Origin: Amarolinea sp964580725
Lineage (GTDB): Bacteria; Chloroflexota; Anaerolineae; SSC4; Amarolineaceae
NCBI GenBank assembly: GCA_964580725.1
Contig: CAZOLV010000008.1
Location: 25,512 to 89,511, forward strand
Direction: 5' to 3'
Length of the DNA stretch: 64,000 nt
Positions 52,937 through 63,984 of the stretch are shown here, one piece after another; position 1 is the first letter of the stretch; the number at the start of each line of letters is the position of its first letter. The notes below the pieces were generated by a model. The model was not told the DNA's origin, did not search any database, and was given only the letters and a program-made list of their open reading frames with translations. Position numbers and translations under genes: made by a program.

Positions 52937-53839
52937 GTGTTCATGCTCAGGTCTTTGTACGCTCGTTGGGGTGAATTTGCTGTCGAAACGCTGATTCGCG
53001 TCTTAGGCTTTTCGACCGTCGCCTTTGTTTTCCTGATCTTTCTCTTTCTGCTGCGCGAGGGGATGCCGGCCTTCTTTGCCGTGGACGCCGCCAACCTGTT
53101 CGGCGTCCGCTGGTATCCCACATTCGATCTGTTTGGCACGCTGCCGCTGATCTTCGGCTCGGTGCTGGTCACGCTGACGGCCATCGCCATTGCGCTGCCG
53201 TTAGGGCTGGCCACCGCAGTCTTCGTGCGTGAAGTGGCGCCGGGCTGGGCGCGCGATCTGCTCAAGCCGATGATCGAAGTGCTGGCCGGCATCCCTTCGG
53301 TCGTGCTGGGCTTCTTTGGCGTCACCGTGCTGGCGCCGCTGGTCCGCCAGACCCTGGGCCTGCCTACCGGGCTGAGCGCGTTCACCGGCGCGTTGATTCT
53401 GGCCTACATGGCGCTGCCCACGCTGATCAGTGTGGCTGAAGATGCGCTGGACGCCGTGCCCAAGAGCTACCGCGACGCCGCGTTGGCCATGGGCGCCACC
53501 CGCTGGCAAACGATCTGGCGCGTGGTCGTGCCGGCCGCCCGCTCCGGCATCTTGACCGCGGTGATGCTGGGCATGGGCCGGGCCATTGGCGAAACGATGG
53601 CGGTGATGATGGTCACCGGCAACGCGGCGCGGCTGCCGCTCTCGCTCGACGCGCTCTTCCGCCCCATCCGCACCATGACCGCCACCATCGCCGCGGAGAT
53701 GGGCGAGGTAGCCCAGGGCAGCACGCACTATCACGTCCTCTTCGGCATCGGCATCGTCCTGTTCCTGCTCACCTTCACCATCAACCTGGCGGCCGCATCG
53801 GCGACTTTGCAGAAGCGGCGGCGGGGAGGGCTGCGATGA
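52937..53839 (+). CDS. pstC: Phosphate ABC transporter permease PstC
   Basis: 300 aa from GTG 52937, or ATG 52943. Six membrane segments and the PstC signatures SVLVTLTAIAIALPLGLATAVFVRE, LAGIPSVVLGFFGVTVLAP and the EAA loop ALDAVPKSYRDAALAMGATRWQTIWRVVVPAARSGI. Ends GRAIGETMAVMMVTGN. Forms the channel with PstA. Overlaps pstA by 4 bases. Confidence 0.95.
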   Translation: MFMLRSLYARWGEFAVETLIRVLGFSTVAFVFLIFLFLLREGMPAFFAVDAANLFGVRWYPTFDLFGTLPLIFGSVLVTLTAIAIALPLGLATAVFVREVAPGWARDLLKPMIEVLAGIPSVVLGFFGVTVLAPLVRQTLGLPTGLSAFTGALILAYMALPTLISVAEDALDAVPKSYRDAALAMGATRWQTIWRVVVPAARSGILTAVMLGMGRAIGETMAVMMVTGNAARLPLSLDALFRPIRTMTATIAAEMGEVAQGSTHYHVLFGIGIVLFLLTFTINLAAASATLQKRRRGGLR

Positions 53840-54696
53840 TCAAGCGCTCGTTCAGTCGTGAACAAGTTGAACGCGCCGGCTTCGCGCTGCTGCTCGTGGC
53901 CGCGCTGCTGGTGGTGCTGCCGATCCTCCTGGTCATCGGCGCCATCCTGGTGCGCGGCGCCGGCGCCATCAACTGGGAATTCCTGACCGCCATGCCCAGG
54001 GGTGGCATGAAGGCCGGCGGCATCTTCCCTGCGATCGTCGGCACCTTGCTGCTCACCCTGGGCACAGCGCTGGCGGCCATTCCTGTCGGCGTGGCCGGCG
54101 CCATCTACCTGGCCGAGTATGCACGGGACACCTGGCTGACGCGCGCAATCCGCCTGGCGGTGATCAACCTGGCCGGCATTCCGTCGGTCGTGTATGGGCT
54201 GTTCGGGCTGGGGCTGTTCGTGCTCTTCCTACAGTTCGGCACTTCGATCCTGGCCGGCTCGCTGACCCTGGCGATCATGACGCTGCCGGTCATCATCAGC
54301 ACATCCGAAGAGGCGCTGCGCGCGGTGCCGGTGGAGTTTCGCACCGTCAGCGCCAGCCTGGGCGGCACGCGCTGGCAGGCCACGCGTACGGTAATCTTGC
54401 CGCAGGCGCTGCCCGGCATCATCACCGGCGTGATTTTGGGCCTGCTACGCGCGGCCGGCGAAACCGCGCCGATCCTCTTCACCGTGGCTGCCTTCTACCT
54501 GCCGCAGTTGCCCGCCTCGCCCCTCGATCAAACCATGGCGCTGCCCTATCATCTCTACGTCATCGTCACCCAGGTGCCCGGTATGCCGGCCGAAATCCAG
54601 TACGGCACGGCGCTGGTGCTGCTGGCGCTGGTTCTCTCGCTCAACCTGGTCGCCACTCTGATCCGCAGCCGCTTCCGGCGGCAGAGACAATGGTAA
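53836..54696 (+). CDS. pstA: Phosphate ABC transporter permease PstA
   Basis: 286 aa, ATGA overlap with pstC. Six membrane segments; VGTLLLTLGTALAAIPVGVAGAIYLAEYA, NLAGIPSVVYGLFGLGLFV, and EAA loop EEALRAVPVEFRTVSASLGGTRWQATRTVILPQALPGI, LLRAAGETAPILFT. Partner of PstC. Overlaps the next gene by 7 bases. Confidence 0.95.
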   Translation: MIKRSFSREQVERAGFALLLVAALLVVLPILLVIGAILVRGAGAINWEFLTAMPRGGMKAGGIFPAIVGTLLLTLGTALAAIPVGVAGAIYLAEYARDTWLTRAIRLAVINLAGIPSVVYGLFGLGLFVLFLQFGTSILAGSLTLAIMTLPVIISTSEEALRAVPVEFRTVSASLGGTRWQATRTVILPQALPGIITGVILGLLRAAGETAPILFTVAAFYLPQLPASPLDQTMALPYHLYVIVTQVPGMPAEIQYGTALVLLALVLSLNLVATLIRSRFRRQRQW

Positions 54697-55484
54697 AACA
54701 CGGTCAATCCATGCTTGCTCGAACGACAATACCGCCTAAAATCTACCTGGATCACATCACCTACGCGTATGCCGACCAAGCGGTCCTGCGCGATATCACC
54801 CTGGAAATTCCCGAACACGCGGTCACCGCGCTCTTTGGGCCGGCCGGCAGCGGCAAGAGCACCCTGCTGCGGCTCATCAACCGCCTGAACGATCTGGTGG
54901 ACAACACGAAGCTGACGGGCAAGGTGCTGATTGACGGGCAGGACATCTACGCGCCCGGCGTTGATGTTTCAGCCCTGCGCCGTCGCGTCGGCATGGTCTT
55001 CGCGCTGCCGCTGCCGCTGCCGGGGACCATTCGTGAGAACATCGTCTACGGGCCGAAGCTGGCGGGCGAGCGCGATCGGTCGCGGCTGGAGGAGATCGTT
55101 GTGCGCAGCCTGACGCAGGCCGCGCTGTGGGATGAGGTCAAGGACCGCCTGGATGCGCCGGCCAGCGCCTTGTCAGGCGGCCAACAGCAGCGGCTGTGCA
55201 TTGCGCGCAGCCTGGCGCTGGAGCCGGAAGTGCTGCTGCTGGACGAGCCAACCTCTGGGCTGGACCCCATCTCGACCGCCAAGGTCGAGGATTCGCTGTA
55301 CCAGTTGAAGCGCCAGTACACCATCGTGATCGTCCCGCACAGCGTTCAGCAGGCGGCGCGCGTCGCGGATTACAGCGCCTTCTTGCTCATGGGCGAATTG
55401 ATCGAACACTGCCGCGGCAAAGAGATGTTCGTGGCGCCGACCGATCAACGCACCGAAGACTACATCACCGGCCGGTTTGGATAA
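54690..55484 (+). CDS. pstB: Phosphate ABC transporter ATPase PstB, first copy (Q-loop variant)
   Basis: 264 aa. Walker A GPAGSGKST, signature LSGGQQQR (canonical), Walker B VLLLDEP, D-loop SGLD, H-loop His in IVIVPHSVQQAARV. The Q-loop Gln is missing: the usual VFQ-x-P reads VGMVFALPLPLP, so Gln is Ala. The Q-loop couples ATP binding to the permease. Together with the second copy it suggests an asymmetric heterodimer. ATG 54690 overlaps pstA by 7 bases; ATG 54711 is an alternative. Confidence 0.9.
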   Translation: MVKHGQSMLARTTIPPKIYLDHITYAYADQAVLRDITLEIPEHAVTALFGPAGSGKSTLLRLINRLNDLVDNTKLTGKVLIDGQDIYAPGVDVSALRRRVGMVFALPLPLPGTIRENIVYGPKLAGERDRSRLEEIVVRSLTQAALWDEVKDRLDAPASALSGGQQQRLCIARSLALEPEVLLLDEPTSGLDPISTAKVEDSLYQLKRQYTIVIVPHSVQQAARVADYSAFLLMGELIEHCRGKEMFVAPTDQRTEDYITGRFG

Positions 55485-55493
55485 GCGATCTCA

Positions 55494-56264
55494 ATGAACA
55501 AAATCACCGTTGACCATCTCGGCTTCTACTACGGAACCAAGCGCGTCCTGACCGATGTGTCCATTGACATACCCGATCGCAAGATTACCGCGCTGATTGG
55601 GCCGTCGGGCTGCGGCAAATCCACGTTTCTGCGCTGTCTCAACCGCATGAACGACACCATTGCGGGCACGCGAGTCGTGGGCAAGGTGCTGCTGGATGAT
55701 GTGGATATCTACGCGCCGGGCGCGGACGTGGTGGGGCTGCGGCGCCGGGTCGGCATGATCTTTCAGCGGCCCAACCCTTTCCCGCAGTCCATCTTTGCCA
55801 ACGTGGCGTTTGGGCCAACCGTGCTGGGCATGGTGCGGGGAGGCGAGCTGGCGGACATCGTCGAGGCCAGTCTGCGCAGCGCCCATCTGTGGGATGAGGT
55901 CAAGGATAATTTGCGCGGGGATGCGTTGGGGCTTTCGCTCGGCCAGCAGCAGCGGCTGTGCATCGCGCGCGGGATTGCGGTCAAGCCCGAAGTGATCCTG
56001 ATGGATGAGCCGTGCTCTGCGCTGGACCCGATTGCGACGTTGAAGGTCGAAGACCTGATGCGGGAGCTGGCGCGGGACTACGCCATCGTGATCGTGACCC
56101 ACAACATGCAGCAGGCGGCCCGCGTGTCCGATCTGACCGCGATGATGATGCTGACCGACGATCGCCAATCCGGCGCCATCATCGAGATTGACGCCACGCC
56201 GGTCATCTTCTCACGACCGCGAGATCAACGCACCGAGGATTACGTGACGGGGCGCTACGGCTGA
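55494..56264 (+). CDS. pstB: Phosphate ABC transporter ATPase PstB, second copy (signature variant)
   Basis: 256 aa. Walker A GPSGCGKST, Q-loop intact (MIFQRPNPFPQ), Walker B VILMDEP, H-loop IVIVTHNMQQAARV. The ABC signature is changed: LSGGQ reads LSLGQ (GLSLGQQQRLCIARG). The first copy has the opposite pattern. Starts nine bases after the first copy. No phoU gene follows. The two PstB proteins are well diverged, so this is not a fresh duplication. Confidence 0.92.
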   Translation: MNKITVDHLGFYYGTKRVLTDVSIDIPDRKITALIGPSGCGKSTFLRCLNRMNDTIAGTRVVGKVLLDDVDIYAPGADVVGLRRRVGMIFQRPNPFPQSIFANVAFGPTVLGMVRGGELADIVEASLRSAHLWDEVKDNLRGDALGLSLGQQQRLCIARGIAVKPEVILMDEPCSALDPIATLKVEDLMRELARDYAIVIVTHNMQQAARVSDLTAMMMLTDDRQSGAIIEIDATPVIFSRPRDQRTEDYVTGRYG

Positions 56265-56331
56265 GGCTGCGTCACGTTCCCCAAACGGTGATCGCACGTC
56301 CCTGGTACACTTCCGTTGTGTAACCGGCTGC

Positions 56332-59046
<2,715 letters not shown>

Positions 59047-59202
59047 GTTTATCAAGATTCTCCTATTGCGATGTTCAGGGATGTTTGCGCTAAAACGGAA
59101 GATACAATACGCAATCGTTCATGTCACTCGCATCTCCGGCTTTGGCAACTATCTCAAGATCGCGAATTCGTGGCACATTATGATCCATGTACAGCAAAAG
59201 CG

Positions 59203-59535
59203 TCACTGGATTTGCTCACTTCTCAAGCGAGATTGCAGTGATGAGACTCGCGTCTGGCGTCGCAGCCGCTCGACCTTGCGCAGGCGACGCTGAATGTCGT
59301 CATCGAGTTGTTCCTGGTGATCCCAATAGTAGGCCAGAGCCGAATGGATTTGACCGAGCGTCAAATAGGGATGCTGAAAACGCAGTTCTTCAAGGCTCCA
59401 GCCATATGCCTGATAATCCAAAACAAGCTCGACGACCTTCAAGGTGGTTCCGGCAATCCACGACACCCGCTGGTCATCCAGCGAAACATGCTCATATCGA
59501 GTTGTTGCTGGTCTGGCCAGGATCGCAGTTGTCAT
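59203..59535 (-). CDS. Solitary DUF433 family protein
   Basis: 110 aa, GGAGGAG before the ATG. DUF433 with YEHVSLDDQRVSWIAGTTLKVVELVLDYQAYGWSLEELRFQHPYLTLGQIHSALAYYWDHQEQLDDDIQRRLRKVERLRRQT, a winged-helix-like antitoxin-type fold. The DUF5615 toxin gene that normally follows is absent: only non-coding sequence separates it from aconitase (59047-59202). It has its own promoter with an operator-like palindrome. Confidence 0.85.
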   Translation of the reverse strand: MTTAILARPATTRYEHVSLDDQRVSWIAGTTLKVVELVLDYQAYGWSLEELRFQHPYLTLGQIHSALAYYWDHQEQLDDDIQRRLRKVERLRRQTRVSSLQSRLRSEQIQ

Positions 59536-59583
59536 CGCTCCTCCAAAAACACCTCTCTACACAACACACAGGTTGACTTTGCA

Positions 59584-59614
59584 CAAGCATAGCGCAAATC
59601 AGGGATGCTTGCAA
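59584..59614 (-). promoter_or_regulatory. Promoter of the DUF433 gene with palindrome
   Basis: On the minus strand TTGCAA (59614-59609) and TATGCT (59591-59586), spacer 17. CAAGCAT (59584-59590) and ATGCTTG (59605-59611) form a perfect 7-base inverted repeat spanning the core promoter, suggesting autoregulation. Confidence 0.55.
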
Positions 59615-59636
59615 CTTTTCGTGGCCTGTTGTTTGG

Positions 59637-59645
59637 TGGTACAAT
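59637..59645 (+). promoter_or_regulatory. Extended -10 of the SIR2-like/STAND gene
   Basis: TGGTACAAT; no good -35. Leader of about 55 bases, no clear ribosome site before ATG 59708. Confidence 0.4.
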
Positions 59646-59707
59646 CGGCTCAACGAACGCTCCCGGTCGCAAAATCCCCCTGCCTTACACGGGTGCCAGT
59701 ACAACCG

Positions 59708-62635
59708 ATGACTCTGACGCAAGACCTGGCCGCCGAACTGGCGGCCGACAACGCCCTGCTCTTCGTGGGCGACCGGCTGCGCGCCGACGCCGATGCGGCG
59801 CCCCTGGCGCAGATCGCCGACCTGCTGGCGCAGCAGATCGGCTACGACCGGCCGGATCACTCACTGGCCGCGGTTGCACGTGACTTCGAGACCTTGCGCG
59901 GGCGCCAATCGCTGATTCAAGCCCTGCGTGATGCGCTCCGACAGATGCAGCTTCTCCCCACGCCCTGGCACAGCCTGCTGGCCCAGGCCGTCCTACCCTC
60001 TTCCAAGATCATCACCACCGCCTACGACGCCCTGCTGGAACAGGCCCTGCGCATGACTGGCAAACCCTACGTGCTCATCGTGCGCGACGCCGACGTGCCT
60101 TACTTCGATGAAAGCAAGGTCGTCGTCATCAAGATGCAGGGAGACCTCGACCAGCCCGATTCGCTGGTCATCACCGAAGACGACTTCGACGAATTCCTCG
60201 CCCGCCTGCCCACCCTGTCCGACCTGGTGCGTGCCTTCTTCGCCACCAAGACGCTCATCTTCCTCGGCTACGACCTGGCCTCGCCCGCGTTCAAGCGCCT
60301 CTTTGCCCAGGTGACGCGCAGCGTGCGCCAGCACCGCCGCCGCGCCGTGGCCGTCAGCGAACAGCCGCTGGCGCCCGCCGATCAACTCTACTGGACGCAA
60401 AAGGGCATCGAACTGGTCGTCGCAAACGTCGGTTCGTTCTTGCAAGAGCTGATGGCCGCTCTGCAAGCGCCCGCCGGCGCACAGGCGTCGGCTATCACAC
60501 CCGCGGCGCCGCTTCCCCCGTCGCCCTACAAAGGGCTGGACGCCTTCGACGCCGCCGACGCCGCCATCTTCTTTGGTCGTCAGGAGGACAGCGCCCGCCT
60601 GGCCAACAAAATCCTGGCCAATCCCCAGGTCGTTGTCTATGGCGAGTCGGGCAGCGGCAAAACCTCTCTGCTGGCCGCCGGCGTGGCCCCGCGGCTGGTC
60701 CGCGCCGGTTTCACTGCCCGCCTGCTGCGCGCCCATGACTTCGCCGCCGCCGACCCACTGCTCGATCTGCCCGCCCGCGCCGTCCTGATCCTGGATCAGG
60801 CCGAGGAACTGCTGCTGCGCTGCGATGACGCCCAACGGCAGGCGATCGTACAGGCCCTGGGCGTCGCGCTGCACGCACCTGCCTGCGACCGACGGCTGGC
60901 GTTGGCGGCGCGTGAAGATTTCCTCCCGGCGCTCATGACCCTGGAGACGGCGCTGCCGGGGCTGTTCGATCAGCGTTACCGCGTCGAACGTCTCTCTTAC
61001 GAAAGCGCCGGCGAAGCGATCACAGCGCCGGCGGCTGCCTTCGGCGTGAGTTACGAACCAGCGCTGGTCGAGCGCCTGCTGCGTGATCTCTGGCAGGGTG
61101 GGGTGGCGCCGCCGCAACTGCAACTGGTTTGCGAGCGCCTCTTTCGCCAGTTTGGCCAGCCTGGCGCAGTCATCAGCCTGGCCAGCTATCTGCAGATTGG
61201 CGGCGCCGCCGAAGTGCTCGGCGCGTACCTGACCGACGCCCTGGCCGCCTTTGGCGCAGAGGCGCCCCACGTGCAGACCATGCTCGGCGCCCTCGTCACC
61301 TCGCGCCAGACCAGGGCGCTGCTCAGCGCCGACGAAATTGCCGCGGCCAGCGATCTGCCGCTCGCCAATGTCAACGCCTGGATCGAACGCCTGCTGGCGC
61401 TGCGCCTGCTGCGTCGCGTGGACGATACCCGCGTCGAGTTGAGTCACGATTACCTGGCCGCACGCATTGCCGCCTGGTTCGACGCCCAACAGACAGCGCT
61501 CAAACAGGCGCAAGAACTGCTGGCGCGCCTTCTGGCCGACTGGCGCGATCGGCGCGCCTTTCCCTCGCAGGGCGATTTCGATCTGCTCGACGCCCAGCGC
61601 ACCCGTCTGCGCCTGACGCCAGAGGCCGCCGCGTTCCTGCTGCGCAGCGCGCTGCGCTACGACCGTCAAGCCGGCGCCTGGCTGGCCATGATGCCCGACC
61701 CCGCCGCCCGCCGCGCCGCGCTGTTCGATCTCCTGACCCATCAGGAGGCGGAGGCCCGTCAGCGGGCGGCGCAGTATCTGGGCGCAGCCGCCGATCTGGC
61801 AACGCCCGATGTGCGTGCGGCGCTGGTGCACACGGCGCTGCACGATGACAACCCGGCGGCACGCGCCGCCGCGGCGGAGGCGTTTGGCCGTTTGCAGGGC
61901 GACAGCCAGGAGCCGTTGCTGGCCGCCGCGCTGGCCGATCCGGCGCGGCGCCCGGCCGCCCTCCTGGCCCTGGGCGCGGCGCGTGATGTCAACCCCCGCG
62001 CGCTGGTTGGCCTGCCCGCGGCCGATCAGCGCGCCGCGTTCTGGCTGACCAGTCGGCGACGTTATCAGCGAGCTGCGGCCTTCGTTCGCCGACAAACGAT
62101 TGCCGGCGTCATCGGCGGCGCGCTGGGCTTTGGCCTCGGTTTTGGCCTGCTGGCCCTGCTCTACTACGACCGCCGCCAGACGCTGGTGGGGGCGCTGGCG
62201 CCGGCGGCCGTGTTGGTGGTGGCCGTGGTCATGGGCCTGCTGGGTGCGGGCGGGGGTGCCCTGGTCACCGCGGCGCGGGCGTTGGGTCAGATCATCTGGC
62301 AAGAGAAGCCGTGGGCCGGCGCCGCGCTGGGCGGGGCTTTGGGCGGCAGTCTGGCCTTCAGCCTGATTCTGGGCGCAGTCTGCCTGGCTGCCGGCCAGGC
62401 TTCGCCGCTGTGGCTGGTCAGCAGCCTGGGCCTGGCGATCCTGTTGGGGTTGGGCCTGGCGCCGGGCCATCTGCGCATGCGCCTCATCACGGCCCTGGCG
62501 GCCGGCGCGGCGGGGATGATCCTGGCCAATCGCTTTGGTCTGGCTCTGGATTTCCTCGATCTGGAGGCCGGTTTGACCGGCGCTGTGATCGGCGTCAGCC
62601 TGGCATGGGCGCTCGGCGCTTTTTCTAAAAATTGA
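59708..62635 (+). CDS. SIR2-like/nSTAND ATPase/HEAT-repeat membrane protein, SIR2 catalytic residues replaced
   Basis: 975 aa from ATG 59708 (the frame is open 88 codons further up but across the promoter). Residues 1-240 are a SIR2_2-type fold: IITT-x-YDALLEQAL, KPYVLIVRDADVPYFDESKVVVIK, QPDSLVITEDDFDEF. The catalytic Asn of TTNYD is Ala105 and the catalytic His of KLHG is Gln144 (KMQG); the N-terminal GAGxS is FVGDRL. Residues 275-600: nSTAND1 ATPase, PYKGLDAFDAADAAIFFGR, Walker A GESGSGKT (312-319), Walker B ILDQAEELLLR, then a winged-helix part. Residues 660-790: HEAT-like repeats. From 797: about six membrane helices rich in Gly. SIR2-STAND proteins are often antiphage sensors with NADase effectors; here NADase activity is unlikely. 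Followed 19 bases later by a FecR-like gene. Confidence 0.85.
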   Translation: MTLTQDLAAELAADNALLFVGDRLRADADAAPLAQIADLLAQQIGYDRPDHSLAAVARDFETLRGRQSLIQALRDALRQMQLLPTPWHSLLAQAVLPSSKIITTAYDALLEQALRMTGKPYVLIVRDADVPYFDESKVVVIKMQGDLDQPDSLVITEDDFDEFLARLPTLSDLVRAFFATKTLIFLGYDLASPAFKRLFAQVTRSVRQHRRRAVAVSEQPLAPADQLYWTQKGIELVVANVGSFLQELMAALQAPAGAQASAITPAAPLPPSPYKGLDAFDAADAAIFFGRQEDSARLANKILANPQVVVYGESGSGKTSLLAAGVAPRLVRAGFTARLLRAHDFAAADPLLDLPARAVLILDQAEELLLRCDDAQRQAIVQALGVALHAPACDRRLALAAREDFLPALMTLETALPGLFDQRYRVERLSYESAGEAITAPAAAFGVSYEPALVERLLRDLWQGGVAPPQLQLVCERLFRQFGQPGAVISLASYLQIGGAAEVLGAYLTDALAAFGAEAPHVQTMLGALVTSRQTRALLSADEIAAASDLPLANVNAWIERLLALRLLRRVDDTRVELSHDYLAARIAAWFDAQQTALKQAQELLARLLADWRDRRAFPSQGDFDLLDAQRTRLRLTPEAAAFLLRSALRYDRQAGAWLAMMPDPAARRAALFDLLTHQEAEARQRAAQYLGAAADLATPDVRAALVHTALHDDNPAARAAAAEAFGRLQGDSQEPLLAAALADPARRPAALLALGAARDVNPRALVGLPAADQRAAFWLTSRRRYQRAAAFVRRQTIAGVIGGALGFGLGFGLLALLYYDRRQTLVGALAPAAVLVVAVVMGLLGAGGGALVTAARALGQIIWQEKPWAGAALGGALGGSLAFSLILGAVCLAAGQASPLWLVSSLGLAILLGLGLAPGHLRMRLITALAAGAAGMILANRFGLALDFLDLEAGLTGAVIGVSLAWALGAFSKN

Positions 62636-62654
62636 AATCGAACAGGAGGGAATC

Positions 62655-63854
62655 ATGGTGTCTCGCATGTGGCGCGTTTGCGCTATGTTGCTTTGCATCG
62701 GCCTGCTGTTGGCCGGCTGCGGCGGCCGTCGTTCGGAGACGGTCAAAGCGGAGGCGGAGCTGGACGCGGTGACCGTGCGCACCGGCAGCAACACTTCGTT
62801 CCAGCCGTTGACCGCCAGCGCCACGACCGATCTGCGCCCCGGCGACCAGTTGGATGTCAACGCCAGCGGTCGGGCGTTGCTGCGTTTTGGCGACGCGGTG
62901 ACCCTGGAGGTGTTTCGCGATGGCGACCTGGCGCTCAAGACCGTACCTGTGCGCGGCAGCGATCCGGTGGTGACGGTGTTGTTGAGTTTTGGCGCGTTGT
63001 TTGGCCGGGTGGATCAGGCCGCGGCCACGTCACGCGTCAGTGTGCAGACCGATCTGTTGGAGGTGATCTCCACCGGCACCGAGTTCCTGGTGGTGAGCGA
63101 AGCCGGCCGCGGCCGCGATTGGGTGTTTGGCATCAAGGACAATGTGCGCGTGCATTCCTGGAACGAGCCGCAGGTCGAGTGGAGCGTTGGCGCGAGGCAG
63201 GCTTCGTGGGCCGATCCCAGCGGCCCGGCCAACGAACCGGTGACGCTGAGCGAGGAGCGGTGGGCACGGCTGCTGGTCTGGTATCGCAATGCCCGCGCCG
63301 GCCAGGCGGTGCAAGATGTGCAGGAGGCGATTTTCCCCGATGGCATGCCGGACGCCAGGGGCGCGGCGCCTGACTGCGATTTTGTGCTCAATTTCCAGGA
63401 CGCACAGACCGACGACTGGAGCAAGTTTCGTATGGCGGCGCCAACCGGCGAGGGGTACGTGGTCTTCACCCTGGGCGAGGGCAAGTATGCAGGCGCCTAC
63501 TGCGGCGGCAATTTCCTTCTGCCCGCACTCTACGGCGCCACCCTGCGCATGGATTTCAGCGGCCTGCAATGCCAGGTGCGCCAGGCGTCCGTTGTGTCCT
63601 TCGCGGCGGTTGCGGCCACCAGCGGGCTGCCGGATGGACCGGTGGAAATGGCCGGCTTTGGTGCGGACGGCGGCCAGGTTGCGCGCGGCCAGGAGATGGA
63701 CACCGACAACCCCAAGCTCAAGCGTCTGTTTGCCCTGGGCAGTTCACAGCCGCTGGCGACCGCAGCGCTCACCGGCAGCGGGCTGTGCCTTCCCTGCGTC
63801 AGTTTCCAGCCGCTCGATTCCGCGCCCTACGACTGCAGCGCAGTGCTGCGCTAG
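62655..63854 (+). CDS. FecR-like domain lipoprotein
   Basis: 399 aa, AGGAGGGAATC before the ATG. Signal peptide with lipobox LLAGC. Residues 30-165 resemble a FecR domain (RTGSNTSFQPLTASATTDLRPGDQLDVNASGRALLRFGDAVTLEVF, VSVQTDLLEVISTGTEFLVVSE). Residues 225-399 are of unknown fold with six Cys (DCDFVLNF, AYCGGNF, LQCQVR, GLCLPC, YDCSAV), probably disulfide-linked. FecR domains sense or transmit surface signals. Only 19 bases after the SIR2-like/STAND gene, so probably co-transcribed. Confidence 0.8.
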   Translation: MVSRMWRVCAMLLCIGLLLAGCGGRRSETVKAEAELDAVTVRTGSNTSFQPLTASATTDLRPGDQLDVNASGRALLRFGDAVTLEVFRDGDLALKTVPVRGSDPVVTVLLSFGALFGRVDQAAATSRVSVQTDLLEVISTGTEFLVVSEAGRGRDWVFGIKDNVRVHSWNEPQVEWSVGARQASWADPSGPANEPVTLSEERWARLLVWYRNARAGQAVQDVQEAIFPDGMPDARGAAPDCDFVLNFQDAQTDDWSKFRMAAPTGEGYVVFTLGEGKYAGAYCGGNFLLPALYGATLRMDFSGLQCQVRQASVVSFAAVAATSGLPDGPVEMAGFGADGGQVARGQEMDTDNPKLKRLFALGSSQPLATAALTGSGLCLPCVSFQPLDSAPYDCSAVLR

Positions 63855-63867
63855 TAATGGGCAGTTC

Positions 63868-63949
63868 GCAGTTCGTAGTGACGGCTTCAGCCGTCTCCGC
63901 AGTTCGTAGTGACGGCTTCAGCCGTCTCCGCAGTTCGTAGTGACGGCTT
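63868..63949. repeat. Tandem 31-base hairpin repeat
   Basis: Units of 31 bases start at 63868, 63899 and 63930 (2.6 copies). Each contains the palindrome GACGGCT-TC-AGCCGTC. They lie 14 bases after the FecR-like gene. Confidence 0.85.
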
Positions 63950-63975
63950 ATGAACTTTAAAAAATTAACCCGGTA

Positions 63976-63984
63976 TGCTATGAT
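63976..63984 (+). promoter_or_regulatory. Extended -10 at the right edge
   Basis: TGCTATGAT in an A+T-rich stretch; it would drive a gene beyond the window. Confidence 0.35.

Noticed and set aside
59993..62938. Long open frame (981 codons) on the minus strand
   Set aside because: It is antisense to the SIR2-like/STAND gene; composition is Arg/Gln/Gly-rich low-complexity typical of a high-G+C shadow frame, with no recognisable motif.
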